Positions 1 through 7,800 of a stretch of 64,000 nt of DNA are shown here, piece after piece. Each line of letters starts with the position of its first letter. Position 1 is the stretch's first letter. Origin of the DNA: Mesorhizobium temperatum (GTDB lineage Bacteria; Pseudomonadota; Alphaproteobacteria; Rhizobiales; Rhizobiaceae); NCBI RefSeq assembly GCF_002284575.1, contig NZ_NPKJ01000053.1, positions 62,001 to 126,000 on the forward strand. The letters are read 5' to 3'. The notes beneath the pieces are model-generated. The model did not search any database. It was not told the DNA's origin and saw only the letters and a program-made list of their open reading frames with translations. The translations under genes were made by a program, and so were the position numbers.

Positions 1-214
1 CGCCGCCGGGACCACGGTTTTGCTCAAGTGCGACAACGCGTACGATGTCTTCGGGGTAGGATCGCGCCAGATCGAGCGTCCGGTCGCGTGACTGGTCGTC
101 GACGACGATGATTTCGACGCTGACATCGCGCTGGGCGATGGCGCTGGCGATCGCCCGCTCGATGGTCAGCTCCGCATTGTAGGCGGCAATGACAAAGGTG
201 ACGTCAGGCTGCAT
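1..214 (-). CDS. exoO: Glycosyltransferase family 2, ExoO-like (partial, 3' part beyond window)
   Basis: Only the first about 71 residues are present; the gene runs off the left edge. The N-terminus has the GT-A start of family 2 glycosyltransferases: a V-I-A-A-Y-N nucleotide-sugar strand (residues 8-13) and a VVDDQS strand near residue 38, then the N-R-G-P-G segment. Its ATG lies 11 bases inside the 3' end of the upstream exoM-like gene, so the two are translationally coupled. In Sinorhizobium the transcription order is exoL-exoA-exoM-exoO, and the same order on the same strand is the main reason for the exoO name. The role would be a glucosyl addition to the lipid-linked succinoglycan repeat unit on the cytoplasmic face of the inner membrane. 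The family call is firm; the exact symbol is inferred. Confidence 0.75.
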   Translation of the reverse strand, partial: MQPDVTFVIAAYNAELTIERAIASAIAQRDVSVEIIVVDDQSRDRTLDLARSYPEDIVRVVALEQNRGPGG

Positions 215-1157
215 GCTTGCCCCCTTCCTGCGGCGAGGGCAGGCCGTACTGGCGGATTTCACGCACACCGACGAGACCGCTCACGACGCCGACATGCATG
301 ACGCCGCGAAGCACGCTGCGGTTCCTGCGCACGGGATTGATGGCGACCGGGATTGCCGATGCGAAACAAAAGACCGCCTTTGCCGAGGCAAGACCAACTT
401 GCCTCACCAGCGCGAGCCCATTCGCGTCGCGCCCCAGAAGGTGCCCATGCGTTTGCCCGGCGCGGAACCGGCGGCGGCTGAGCCAGTCGAATGCGGCCCT
501 GGCGCGCGGCACCACTTCGTCGACCCAGGCCTGCGGCGAAAAGGCGATGCGGCCGCCGGCCTTGACCATGTGATCGAAGAATTCGGTGTCCTCGCCGCCG
601 GTCTGGCCACGCGCCAGGCTGAACCGTCGGCCGCGGAGGCAGTCGGCGCCCATCCTGAGCAGGACATTGCAAGTATAGCCGGTGCGGATCTCGCCGCGCA
701 CCCAGACGGGCAGGGTCGAGTGAAAATCGCCGCGGCGCATCCAGTCGGGCGCGTCCGGCCGATAGCGCGCCCGCACCGGCCCGAGCACGGCGGCGGCGCC
801 ACTCACCTCCGCCGTCGCCACCAGTTCGGCGAGCCATCTGGACGATGCCGTTTCGTCGTCGTCGAGGAAGGCGACGAGATCTGACGTGCTGGCATCGAGG
901 CAGGCGTTGCGGGCGATCGAGATGTTGCGCGCCGGGCAATGATGGTAGCTGATCGGCAACTCCAACGTCTCCGCCAACGTCGCCACCAACAGCTCTGCCG
1001 TCGGGCCGTCATCATTATCGGCCACGATGACGCGGATGTCGTATCCCGAAGGCACGTCAAGGGCGGCTATCGAGCGAAGCGTGTCAGCAAGCTCCGGCCG
1101 CCGAAAGGTGCAGACGCAGATGTCGATGCTGCGGTTTTTTTCGGCCACACCCATCAC
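204..1157 (-). CDS. exoM: Glycosyltransferase family 2, ExoM-like
   Basis: A 317-residue GT-A enzyme predicted to add a glucose to the growing succinoglycan-type repeat unit in the cytoplasm. Visible motifs are the N-terminal CVCTFRRPE strand (14-22), the VADND strand (45-49), the acidic FLDDDE metal-binding segment (97-102) and a GGEDTEFF acceptor-side motif (187-194). The CVCTFRRPE opening is characteristic of ExoM. Its start overlaps the stop of the exoA-like gene by 4 bases (ATGA) and its end overlaps the exoO-like start, so exoL-A-M-O looks like one operon. Two adjacent ATG codons leave the start uncertain by one residue. The specific linkage cannot be read from the sequence. Confidence 0.85.
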   Translation of the reverse strand: MMGVAEKNRSIDICVCTFRRPELADTLRSIAALDVPSGYDIRVIVADNDDGPTAELLVATLAETLELPISYHHCPARNISIARNACLDASTSDLVAFLDDDETASSRWLAELVATAEVSGAAAVLGPVRARYRPDAPDWMRRGDFHSTLPVWVRGEIRTGYTCNVLLRMGADCLRGRRFSLARGQTGGEDTEFFDHMVKAGGRIAFSPQAWVDEVVPRARAAFDWLSRRRFRAGQTHGHLLGRDANGLALVRQVGLASAKAVFCFASAIPVAINPVRRNRSVLRGVMHVGVVSGLVGVREIRQYGLPSPQEGGKHAA

Positions 1158-2149
1158 GCCGCCCTACGCTGTGATCGGGGTCCAAGCAGTTGCAGCCAGA
1201 AGCCGACGGACCAGCCGAAATGCATGACCATCGCCGAAATCCCGGCAAGCGCACTGTCCGGAGTGCGCTGGCTGATCGCGGTCCACGCGCCATAGCCGAG
1301 GCAGACCGACGCCCACACCAGCAGCGGCGTGATCGCCAGCCAATGGACGAAGGAAAAAGCCGCGAGAAGGACGACTGGGAACACCAGAAGCGGTACCATC
1401 TGCCGGACTTTCGGTATCATGCGGTGCTTGAGAATGTTCTTTGCCCGGCCGCGGCCATAGCCGAGATACTGGAAATAGAGGTCGGCGAGCGACGAGCGCG
1501 GGTAATAGATCATTTGCGTCTTGCCGCTCATCCAGATCCGGTAACCGGCCTTGCGCAGCCGGTAGTCGAGTTCCGCATCCTCGTTGTGGCTGAACGTCTC
1601 GTCATAGCCGCCCACCGCCTTGAAGGCCGATATTCGCATCAGCGCATGGTGGCCGTGATCGACCCACTCTCCCACTGAGAGATGCCGGTGCTTGGAGCCG
1701 CCAGTGCCGAGCTTGGAATTCTGTGCAGCCGCCACCGCTTTCTGCACCATTCCGCTGCCGCTGGTCAGCATGGAGACGACGACCGAATCCGCGCCGGTGA
1801 TCCGCGCCTCCTCGACCAGCCGATCGCAATAATCCGGGGGATAGCCGCCATGCGCGTCGATGCGAATGACATATTCAGCCCCTTCGCCATAACTGGCCAC
1901 GGCGAGATTGATCGCCGCACTCTGGAGGCGCTTTTCGTTGTGAAGAAGGATGATCCGCGGATCCTTCCCGGCGATCTCCTCGACGATCGCCCTTGTGCCG
2001 TCCGTGCTGCCGCCATCGGCAACGATGATCCGGGCACCGAGCCTCTCGGCCGCCGGGCGAAGCTCATGAACAAGCGCGCCGATGTGAGCCGCTTCGTTCA
2101 GGCACGGAATCACGATCAGGCCGGACGGAAGAATTTTGGTCTGCATCAT
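1154..2149 (-). CDS. exoA: Glycosyltransferase family 2, ExoA-like beta-glucosyltransferase
   Basis: About 331 residues. The N-terminal GT-A domain shows IPCLNEA (14-20), VADGGSTDGT (43-52), an RIDAHGGYP acidic segment and HNEDAELDYRLR; the C-terminal 80 or so residues contain two to three hydrophobic membrane segments, as in ExoA, which adds an early glucose to the lipid-linked succinoglycan intermediate. The KHRHLSVGEWVDHGHH stretch is strongly ExoA-like. The reading frame is open further upstream (to 2197), but that overlaps exoL. I chose the paired ATG at 2149/2146 because family alignment starts near there; an ATG at 2173, just after the exoL stop, is the alternative. Confidence 0.85.
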   Translation of the reverse strand: MMQTKILPSGLIVIPCLNEAAHIGALVHELRPAAERLGARIIVADGGSTDGTRAIVEEIAGKDPRIILLHNEKRLQSAAINLAVASYGEGAEYVIRIDAHGGYPPDYCDRLVEEARITGADSVVVSMLTSGSGMVQKAVAAAQNSKLGTGGSKHRHLSVGEWVDHGHHALMRISAFKAVGGYDETFSHNEDAELDYRLRKAGYRIWMSGKTQMIYYPRSSLADLYFQYLGYGRGRAKNILKHRMIPKVRQMVPLLVFPVVLLAAFSFVHWLAITPLLVWASVCLGYGAWTAISQRTPDSALAGISAMVMHFGWSVGFWLQLLGPRSQRRAA

Positions 2150-2174
2150 CGGCCCATGTCCATCCAACGCCATC

Positions 2175-3347
2175 CTAAGCCAGTGCCTTGGCAGCATATG
2201 AATCGGGCACGGCCGTCAACCCGCGAAGCTTCTCGACGAGCGCCCGGCAATCGCTGCGGTCGTGGCTCCAGGTTCGCGGATTGCGGGCAAGAACACGCGC
2301 CCGCAATTTCCCGAAACGATGCTCCTCCAGTTCGCCCAGGGCGGCTTCGAGTGCCTCGGGAGTGGCTTGAGGCAAAAGAACGCCGATCCCCTGCCGGTCG
2401 AGGAACCGGCCAGTTTCGGTGTTGCCCATCGAGATCGGCACGGCGCCGAAGCGGCAGCCCTCGTAGAGGCGGTTGGGCAGCAGCCATTCGGAATTCAGCC
2501 CCTGCTCGAAAAAATCGATGGCCCAGGAAAAATGAACCTCACGGTAGATCGTAGCCATATCCTCGGGATTACGATAGGGCCCACCGAACGAGAGCCAGGG
2601 CTCGGATTCAACGAAACCGTGAAAATCCGGAAATTCGGAAAGCGCCGGACGGCCTCTGAGGATGATTTCGAAGCGGCCCTCGAGCCGCCGGGAAAATTCG
2701 GCCAGAAGCTCCAGGGAGCGGCGGCATCGGAGTGCGCCGAACCAGCCGATCCGCCAAGGCGGAGGGATGGGGGCCTCCACCGCTGTGCGATCATCCAGCG
2801 AAACCGCGGCAAGCTCGAAATATTTGTTTTCGAGCAGTTCGACCGGCGCAGCAAGCTGCCCGAATGGCTTGAAATAGTTGGCGATGAAGGCCGGCGAACT
2901 GGTGACCAGCAGCTTTACATCCCTGGCCAGATAGCGTTCCGCGCCGCGCATGGCCCTGCCCAGAAAATCGTCGCGAAGCATCAGACGATGGATGTCGAGA
3001 CACTCATAGACGATCGGCACCGTTGCCTGGAACGCCGATCTGGCACGCCGGGCAAGCGCCAGCATTTCCAGATTGCGTGCGACGATGAGGTCGGGTCTTG
3101 GCATCGAACCTAGTTTCGAACCGATCGAGACCGCCGCCTTTGTGACTGCTGCCAGACGCTGGCCGAATCGGCCGTCGCGCGTCGCGCCAAGATCGATCGG
3201 CCGCAAGCCCTCGACATCGGCGATCGGGCTTACAGTCCGACGGAAGCCCGCCAGTGTGACCTGGGCGCCGCCTGCCTTGAGCATTATGATCCGCCGGCGC
3301 ACTGCCGGATCGGAGACGTCGTGTACCAAGTACAAGACATGCAGCAT
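2175..3347 (-). CDS. exoL: Glycosyltransferase, ExoL-like
   Basis: A 390-residue GT-B-type enzyme. It opens with MLHVLYLVHDVSDPAVRRR, the usual opening of ExoL, which extends the succinoglycan repeat unit. The C-terminal half has the GT-B nucleotide-binding pattern, with NRLYEGCRFGAVPI near residues 293-306. It is the first gene of the leftward exoL-exoA-exoM-exoO unit and is divergent from the exoT-like flippase gene; the 129-base gap holds two copies of the recurrent exo motif. No signal peptide, consistent with cytoplasmic action. The ribosome-binding site is weak. Confidence 0.8.
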   Translation of the reverse strand: MLHVLYLVHDVSDPAVRRRIIMLKAGGAQVTLAGFRRTVSPIADVEGLRPIDLGATRDGRFGQRLAAVTKAAVSIGSKLGSMPRPDLIVARNLEMLALARRARSAFQATVPIVYECLDIHRLMLRDDFLGRAMRGAERYLARDVKLLVTSSPAFIANYFKPFGQLAAPVELLENKYFELAAVSLDDRTAVEAPIPPPWRIGWFGALRCRRSLELLAEFSRRLEGRFEIILRGRPALSEFPDFHGFVESEPWLSFGGPYRNPEDMATIYREVHFSWAIDFFEQGLNSEWLLPNRLYEGCRFGAVPISMGNTETGRFLDRQGIGVLLPQATPEALEAALGELEEHRFGKLRARVLARNPRTWSHDRSDCRALVEKLRGLTAVPDSYAAKALA

Positions 3348-3395
3348 GAAAACTCGACCGCTGTTGGCCCGCCCGTAAAAACCCTAGTACAGCTT

Positions 3396-3411
3396 TTGCT
3401 GCATCGCAACA
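3396..3411 (+). promoter_or_regulatory. Recurrent exo motif, copy 1
   Basis: TTGCTGCATCGCAACA, an imperfect inverted repeat with TGC/GCA half-sites, 49-64 bases upstream of the exoL ATG. The core TGCATCGCAACA recurs upstream of exoX and exoY. Confidence 0.55.
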
Positions 3412-3442
3412 TTTTTGGTGCAGCGAGGCAGGAATCCATGTT

Positions 3443-3460
3443 TTTTGTTGCGCTGCAAAA
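3443..3460 (-). promoter_or_regulatory. Recurrent exo motif, copy 2
   Basis: Read on the minus strand this is TTTTGCAGCGCAACAAAA, with core TGCAGCGCAACA. It lies 17-34 bases before the exoT-like start, a position that would suit a repressor. Confidence 0.5.
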
Positions 3461-3476
3461 TTAATGCCGTAGTTTG

Positions 3477-5033
3477 ATGATGGCATCGGGCATGGGTCGG
3501 ATATTGGGACCGGCACAAAAATCAGGGATCCTGAATTTGCAAGCCAATGCATTCGATCCGCCAGAGGGCTCTCTCCGCAGATCGGTCGGACGCGGCGCTA
3601 TCGTCACGGCTTTGGCGCAATCGGTGCGGGTTGCGACGCAGGTCGCCTCCGTCATCGTGCTGTCGCGCCTGCTGTCGCCGCACGACTTCGGTGTGGTGGC
3701 AATGTGTGCGCCGGTGCTTGCCTTCATCGCGCTGTTCCAGGACTTCGGCCTAACCCAGGCGACGATCCAGAAAAGCGGAATCAAGCATGAAGAGATCAAT
3801 TACCTCTTCTGGATCAATGTCGCGGTCAGCGTGTTACTCGCTTGCGTACTCGCCGGCGCGGCGCCTCTGGTCGCCGCCTTCTACGGCGAGCCGCGGGTGG
3901 CAGATCTGGTGGCCGCGCTCGGGTTGCAGATCATAGCCTATGGGCTCGGCGCCCAGCATCTGGCGCTGCTGACACGCCGCATGCAGTTCGCCCGCCTGGC
4001 CATCATCGACGTCGCAAGTGCGATCGCCGGCCTCGTCGTGTCGATCGCCTGGACTTTCGTCGACCGTTCCTACTGGGCGCTTTTTGCTGGCACGCTGACA
4101 GCAGCCGTGCTGCCCACGATTTGCTTCTGGGCAAGCTCGCGATGGCGCCCCAGCCTGCCGCGCAAGGTTGGCGGTATCAGCGAGCTGATCAATTTCGGCG
4201 CCGGCATCACCGGATTCAACTTCGCCAACTTCTTTGCCCGAAATCTCGACAATGTGCTGATCGGAAAATACTGGGGCGAAGCGCAGCTTGGGCTCTATGA
4301 CCGCGCCTACAAGCTGCTTCTGTTTCCGCTGAGCCAGATCACCAACCCGCTGTCGAAAGTCATGGTGCCGGCACTTTCCAGGCTGAAGGACGAGCCGGAC
4401 CGCTACCGCAGCGCCTATCTTCGCGTCATGCCGCTGATCTTGCTGGTTGCACTTCCAAGTGTCGCCTTCGCCACCGCCATGGCCGACGTGCTGATACCGT
4501 TCGTGCTCGGCGAGCAGTGGCGGCAGAGTTCCAGCATCTTCCTGGCGCTCGGTTTTGCCGGGCTGCTGCAGCCGCTCAACAACCCGGCGGGATGGCTTTT
4601 CATCAGCCAGGGCCGCTCGGGCGATTTTATGCGCTGGGGCATCGTAACAGCCTTGACCTCGGTGCTGGCCTTCGTCGTCGGCCTGCCCTATGGCGCGCTG
4701 GGCGTGGCGATCGCCTATGCAGTCAGCGAGTATCTCAGAACGCCTTTCCTGTGGCTCTATATCGGCAAGACCGGGCCGCTGCGGGCAAGCCATATTCTTC
4801 GCGCGGCAACGCCCTTCGTGCTTGGTGCACATCTGGCGCTTGCCGCCATCTGGTTCGCCAAGCCGCTGCTGCCGCAACAGCACATCCTCGCCATGGCGAG
4901 CGCGGTGGTGCTATCCTACATGATCACCATCGTGGTCGCCCTAGCGTTTGCTTCCGGCCGCGAGGCGTTGCGGGAGGCACTGAAGCTCCTGCCGGCACGG
5001 GCGCCCACGGCGGCACCAAGCGAGGCGAAGTAA
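3477..5033 (+). CDS. exoT: Polysaccharide flippase, Wzx/PST family, ExoT-like
   Basis: A 518-residue multi-pass inner-membrane protein of the polysaccharide transporter (MOP/PST, WzxC-like) family that would flip lipid-linked repeat units to the periplasm. A short basic cytoplasmic N-terminus precedes about 12-14 hydrophobic segments spread over the whole length; the LSRLLSPHDFGVVAM segment near residues 60-75 is typical of the family's first helices. The length fits (usually 480-520). The frame can begin at TTG 3474 or ATG 3477/3480; I used the first ATG. It is divergent from exoL, and the downstream phosphoribosyltransferase gene follows after 38 bases, so the two are probably co-transcribed. 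The exoT symbol rests on family plus cluster context. Confidence 0.8.
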   Translation: MMASGMGRILGPAQKSGILNLQANAFDPPEGSLRRSVGRGAIVTALAQSVRVATQVASVIVLSRLLSPHDFGVVAMCAPVLAFIALFQDFGLTQATIQKSGIKHEEINYLFWINVAVSVLLACVLAGAAPLVAAFYGEPRVADLVAALGLQIIAYGLGAQHLALLTRRMQFARLAIIDVASAIAGLVVSIAWTFVDRSYWALFAGTLTAAVLPTICFWASSRWRPSLPRKVGGISELINFGAGITGFNFANFFARNLDNVLIGKYWGEAQLGLYDRAYKLLLFPLSQITNPLSKVMVPALSRLKDEPDRYRSAYLRVMPLILLVALPSVAFATAMADVLIPFVLGEQWRQSSSIFLALGFAGLLQPLNNPAGWLFISQGRSGDFMRWGIVTALTSVLAFVVGLPYGALGVAIAYAVSEYLRTPFLWLYIGKTGPLRASHILRAATPFVLGAHLALAAIWFAKPLLPQQHILAMASAVVLSYMITIVVALAFASGREALREALKLLPARAPTAAPSEAK

Positions 5034-5071
5034 CTTGCACGGACATCCATACGAGGACCAGGCCTGATCCC

Positions 5072-6094
5072 ATGCACTACCGATCGATCTCCGACATGAA
5101 CGATGCCATTGTCAGGAACCTTCACCGGTTGCCGCGCGATATCGACCTGGTGGTCGGCGTTCCCCGAAGCGGCATTCTCGCCGCCACGCTGCTCAGCCTG
5201 ACGGCGAACATCCCGATGACCGATCTGGACAGTTTCCTTGCCGGAAAGATCTATACTTCGGGGGTCACCAAACGCCGGGCCGCGCTCGACCGGCAGGCTT
5301 CCGACATGCGCAAGGTTCTGGTGATCGACGACAGCGTCAGCGGCGGCGCCGCCATGCGCGAGGCACGCAGCCGCGTAGAGGCCGCCGGCATCAAGGCGGA
5401 CTTCACCTTCGCCGCGGTGTTCGGCCTGCTGCCACAGCACGTGGAAACCGACATCGTCTTGGAAGTCGTGCCGCATCCAAGGATGTTCCAGTGGAATTTC
5501 ATGCACCACAAATTCCTCGCGCAATGCTGCGTCGACATCGACGGCGTGCTCTGCCTGGATCCGACCGAAGCGGAAAACGACGACGGCCCGGCCTATGAAA
5601 AATTCCTGAGCGAAGCACTGCCTCTCTTTGGCCCGACCCGCAAGATCGGCTGGCTCGTTACCAGCCGGCTCGAGAGATACCGCGCGCTTACCGAAGCATG
5701 GCTCGCAAAGCACGGCATCGAATACGACAAGCTGATCATGCTTGACCTGCCGAGCAAGGCGGAACGGCAACGGCTTGGCGTGCATGGCAGTTTCAAGGCC
5801 GATTTCTACCGCAAATCCGATGCCATCCTGTTCATCGAAAGCGAGCACCAGCAGGCGCTAAAAATCGCCAAGCTTTCCGGCAAACCGGTGCTGTGCGTGG
5901 AAACGCATGTGATAAATTATCCCGATACGTTGTCGCTTCCGGCACTTCGACAGGCGGCACGCAACCTTCCGGACAGATTGCAGGAGATCAGTTCGCCCGA
6001 CGGGCGCAAGACGGCGATCAAGACCGTCGCGCGCACGCTGCTTGGCGAACGCGGCTACGAGACGCTCAAGAGCCGGGTCAAACGACCGGCCTGA
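5072..6094 (+). CDS. Phosphoribosyltransferase-HAD-like fusion protein
   Basis: 340 residues in two apparent domains. Residues about 20-150 look like a type I phosphoribosyltransferase: a VGVPRSG strand (28-34) and a PRPP-loop VLVIDDSVSGGAA (82-94). Residues about 150-300 look like a HAD-type phosphohydrolase: VDIDGVLC (154-161, D155/D157 as nucleophile and acid/base), WLVTSR (194-199) as motif II, and a Lys in GSFKADFY as motif III. The substrate is unknown. Its position behind the exoT-like gene suggests a link to nucleotide-sugar or polysaccharide metabolism, but this is only context. The open frame extends upstream inside exoT; I chose the ATG after exoT ends. The following gene is convergent. 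Confidence 0.75.
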   Translation: MHYRSISDMNDAIVRNLHRLPRDIDLVVGVPRSGILAATLLSLTANIPMTDLDSFLAGKIYTSGVTKRRAALDRQASDMRKVLVIDDSVSGGAAMREARSRVEAAGIKADFTFAAVFGLLPQHVETDIVLEVVPHPRMFQWNFMHHKFLAQCCVDIDGVLCLDPTEAENDDGPAYEKFLSEALPLFGPTRKIGWLVTSRLERYRALTEAWLAKHGIEYDKLIMLDLPSKAERQRLGVHGSFKADFYRKSDAILFIESEHQQALKIAKLSGKPVLCVETHVINYPDTLSLPALRQAARNLPDRLQEISSPDGRKTAIKTVARTLLGERGYETLKSRVKRPA

Positions 6095-6194
6095 ACCTGG
6101 CTTCGGGACTTAAAGCGCGTCACGTGACGCGCGTTAAGGTTTGTTTTATGCAGTCGTTGTCGCAAAACCGCTACGCATTTTTGGGCGACATGCA

Positions 6195-7274
6195 TTAGGC
6201 GGCTTGCCGCGAAGGCTGTCGTGTCGCCCTCTCTAGCATCGAGAAGAAGGTCGCGAACTGACCCGCCGGATCGAGTTCCGGGCGCTCGGAGAATGCACGC
6301 GCCGCCGCGGAAAGCCGCCGATATTCCTGGCTGTCGGTCCACAGACGCCTGACCACTGCCACCCAGTCGGCGAGTGGGGCGTCGTAGTCCAGCACCACGC
6401 CACCGGAGCCGACCGCTTCGGGCAGGCCACCACGACGCGAGCCGACGACGGGAATGCCGCTGCAATGCGCTTCCGACGCCACCCGGCCCCAGGCCTCTTC
6501 CCATTTGCTGGGTGCGAGCAGGATTTTCGTGCGGCCATAGACCGTCTTCATATCGCTGGTCCGGCTCTCCAGCGTGACGTTGCCGAGCGGCGCGATCGTC
6601 TGCTCGATCCGGGCCCGATGATCGTCATCGAGCTTCCAGCTTTCGACGAACAGGAATGGGATTTCGGAGCAGGCGGCGGCGATGCGCACCGCAAGCTCGA
6701 AACCTTTTTCCTCATAGGGGTTGATCAGCGTGACAAACGCACCCGTCGTCGGCGTGCTGTAGAGTGCGGGATTGATGGTCGGCGGTATAACCGTCGAATC
6801 GATATCGAATTTTGCCTTGTAGGAGCGCGCCGTGAACTCGGAATTGGCGATGTAAAGCGCCGAATGCAGCTCGCGCAGATCGCCGCCCAATTCATGAAAC
6901 TCGACATTCCTCAGATACACGACCAGCGGTACGCCTTCGGCCTGCAGCGCCTTGCCGATCGGAACCGACTTGTGGCACTGGACCACGGCGACGTCCGGCC
7001 TCAGCTTTTCGACGGCAAAACCCGCCGCCTCCCAGGGAAACCAAGCCCGCACGACCGGATAGCCCGGATAGCTGTCGATGACCGCGCGCTGCCTCAGAAG
7101 CTTCATCTTGGCGCGCGCCTTGTAGCCGAAGACGCCCTGGCCGAACAGCGCGGCGAGCACCGACGCCTCATGTCCGCGCTCGAGCAGTTGCTCGGCAAGA
7201 TGATGAGTGCTGGACTGGACACCGCCGCTGAACTGGGGCGTGTAACCGTTGCCGCCTGCAAAAAGCACTTTCAT
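6195..7274 (-). CDS. Glycosyltransferase family 4 (GT-B)
   Basis: 359 residues. The N-terminus MKVLFAGGNGYTPQFSGGVQ has the glycine-rich acceptor loop of GT4 enzymes, and the C-terminal half has the donor-binding signature: APSKWEEAWGRVASEA, with the E-x7-E pattern, then SGIPVVGSRRGGLPEAV. The start is set by an AGGAG eight to nine bases before ATG 7274; the longer frame upstream is not supported. It likely adds a sugar to an exopolysaccharide or related glycan. It does not match a specific Exo protein I can name. It is the last gene of a leftward group, 76 bases after the small Tat-type protein. Confidence 0.85.
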   Translation of the reverse strand: MKVLFAGGNGYTPQFSGGVQSSTHHLAEQLLERGHEASVLAALFGQGVFGYKARAKMKLLRQRAVIDSYPGYPVVRAWFPWEAAGFAVEKLRPDVAVVQCHKSVPIGKALQAEGVPLVVYLRNVEFHELGGDLRELHSALYIANSEFTARSYKAKFDIDSTVIPPTINPALYSTPTTGAFVTLINPYEEKGFELAVRIAAACSEIPFLFVESWKLDDDHRARIEQTIAPLGNVTLESRTSDMKTVYGRTKILLAPSKWEEAWGRVASEAHCSGIPVVGSRRGGLPEAVGSGGVVLDYDAPLADWVAVVRRLWTDSQEYRRLSAAARAFSERPELDPAGQFATFFSMLERATRQPSRQAA

Positions 7275-7350
7275 GGTTTCGGCTCCTGTCGCATTCTCAA
7301 GTTTACGGACGATGACGGATCGCTTGTTTACGGATGACTGCAACCCGCCT

Positions 7351-7800
7351 TCAGGCACCCTGCTGCATCTCTAGATTGGCGAACGGATTGGTGCATGGCT
7401 GCCATCCGGTGAATCGGATCGGGTCGGTTGGCGAACTGCGCCGGGCGTAGTCGGTCAGCATATGGAACTCGGCAATCACCCAGCGGTCGAAATGCCCCAG
7501 ATCCTCCTTTTTCCGTTCGGGCAGCAACCGGCGGGCGGCGCCCAATTTCAGCGCCTCAAGCAGAGTGACGGCATCGCCCAGCTTTTCGTTTGGAAATATC
7601 CAGGGATTCCGCTTCTGGAACTCCAAAACGAACTGCTGCATATGCTCGATGCGCATGTTCAGCCTGCCGAAATATCTTTCGAGCGTGACGCGCACCAGGT
7701 CCTCGTCCGAAAGCGAGGAAACGGCGGCGTAGGCGATGCCGGTCGAAGCAACTCCGCCAGCCATGATGGCCAGTGCCGCGCGTCGCGAAACCTTGATCAT
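7351..7800 (-). CDS. Small Tat-signal protein, putative partner of GMC oxidoreductase
   Basis: 149 residues with a twin-arginine-like N-terminus (KVSRRAALAIMAGG, residues 3-16) and a hydrophobic stretch ending near AYAA. The rest is helical and without a family motif I recognise; a FDRWVIAEFHMLTDYARRS segment lies near residues 104-122. It overlaps the GMC oxidoreductase stop-start by 4 bases, which suggests stoichiometric production. Small Tat-exported subunits (gluconate 2-dehydrogenase subunit 3 type) commonly accompany GMC flavoproteins and carry them to the periplasm; that role is inferred from arrangement, not homology. Confidence 0.7.
   Translation of the reverse strand: MIKVSRRAALAIMAGGVASTGIAYAAVSSLSDEDLVRVTLERYFGRLNMRIEHMQQFVLEFQKRNPWIFPNEKLGDAVTLLEALKLGAARRLLPERKKEDLGHFDRWVIAEFHMLTDYARRSSPTDPIRFTGWQPCTNPFANLEMQQGA

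Larger units (their letters stand above)
3348..3476. promoter_or_regulatory. Divergent exoL/exoT control region
   Basis: The 129 bases between the divergent exoL and exoT-like genes must hold both promoters. The region is AT-richer than its neighbours, with T-runs at 3412-3416 and 3441-3446. It carries the 12-base exo motif on both strands (see the two site entries). No clear -35/-10 pair could be assigned. Confidence 0.6.

Noticed and set aside
189-884. Plus-strand frame of 231 codons opposite the exoM-like gene
   Set aside because: It mirrors a clear glycosyltransferase on the other strand and its product shows no family pattern. High-GC genes commonly leave such antisense frames.
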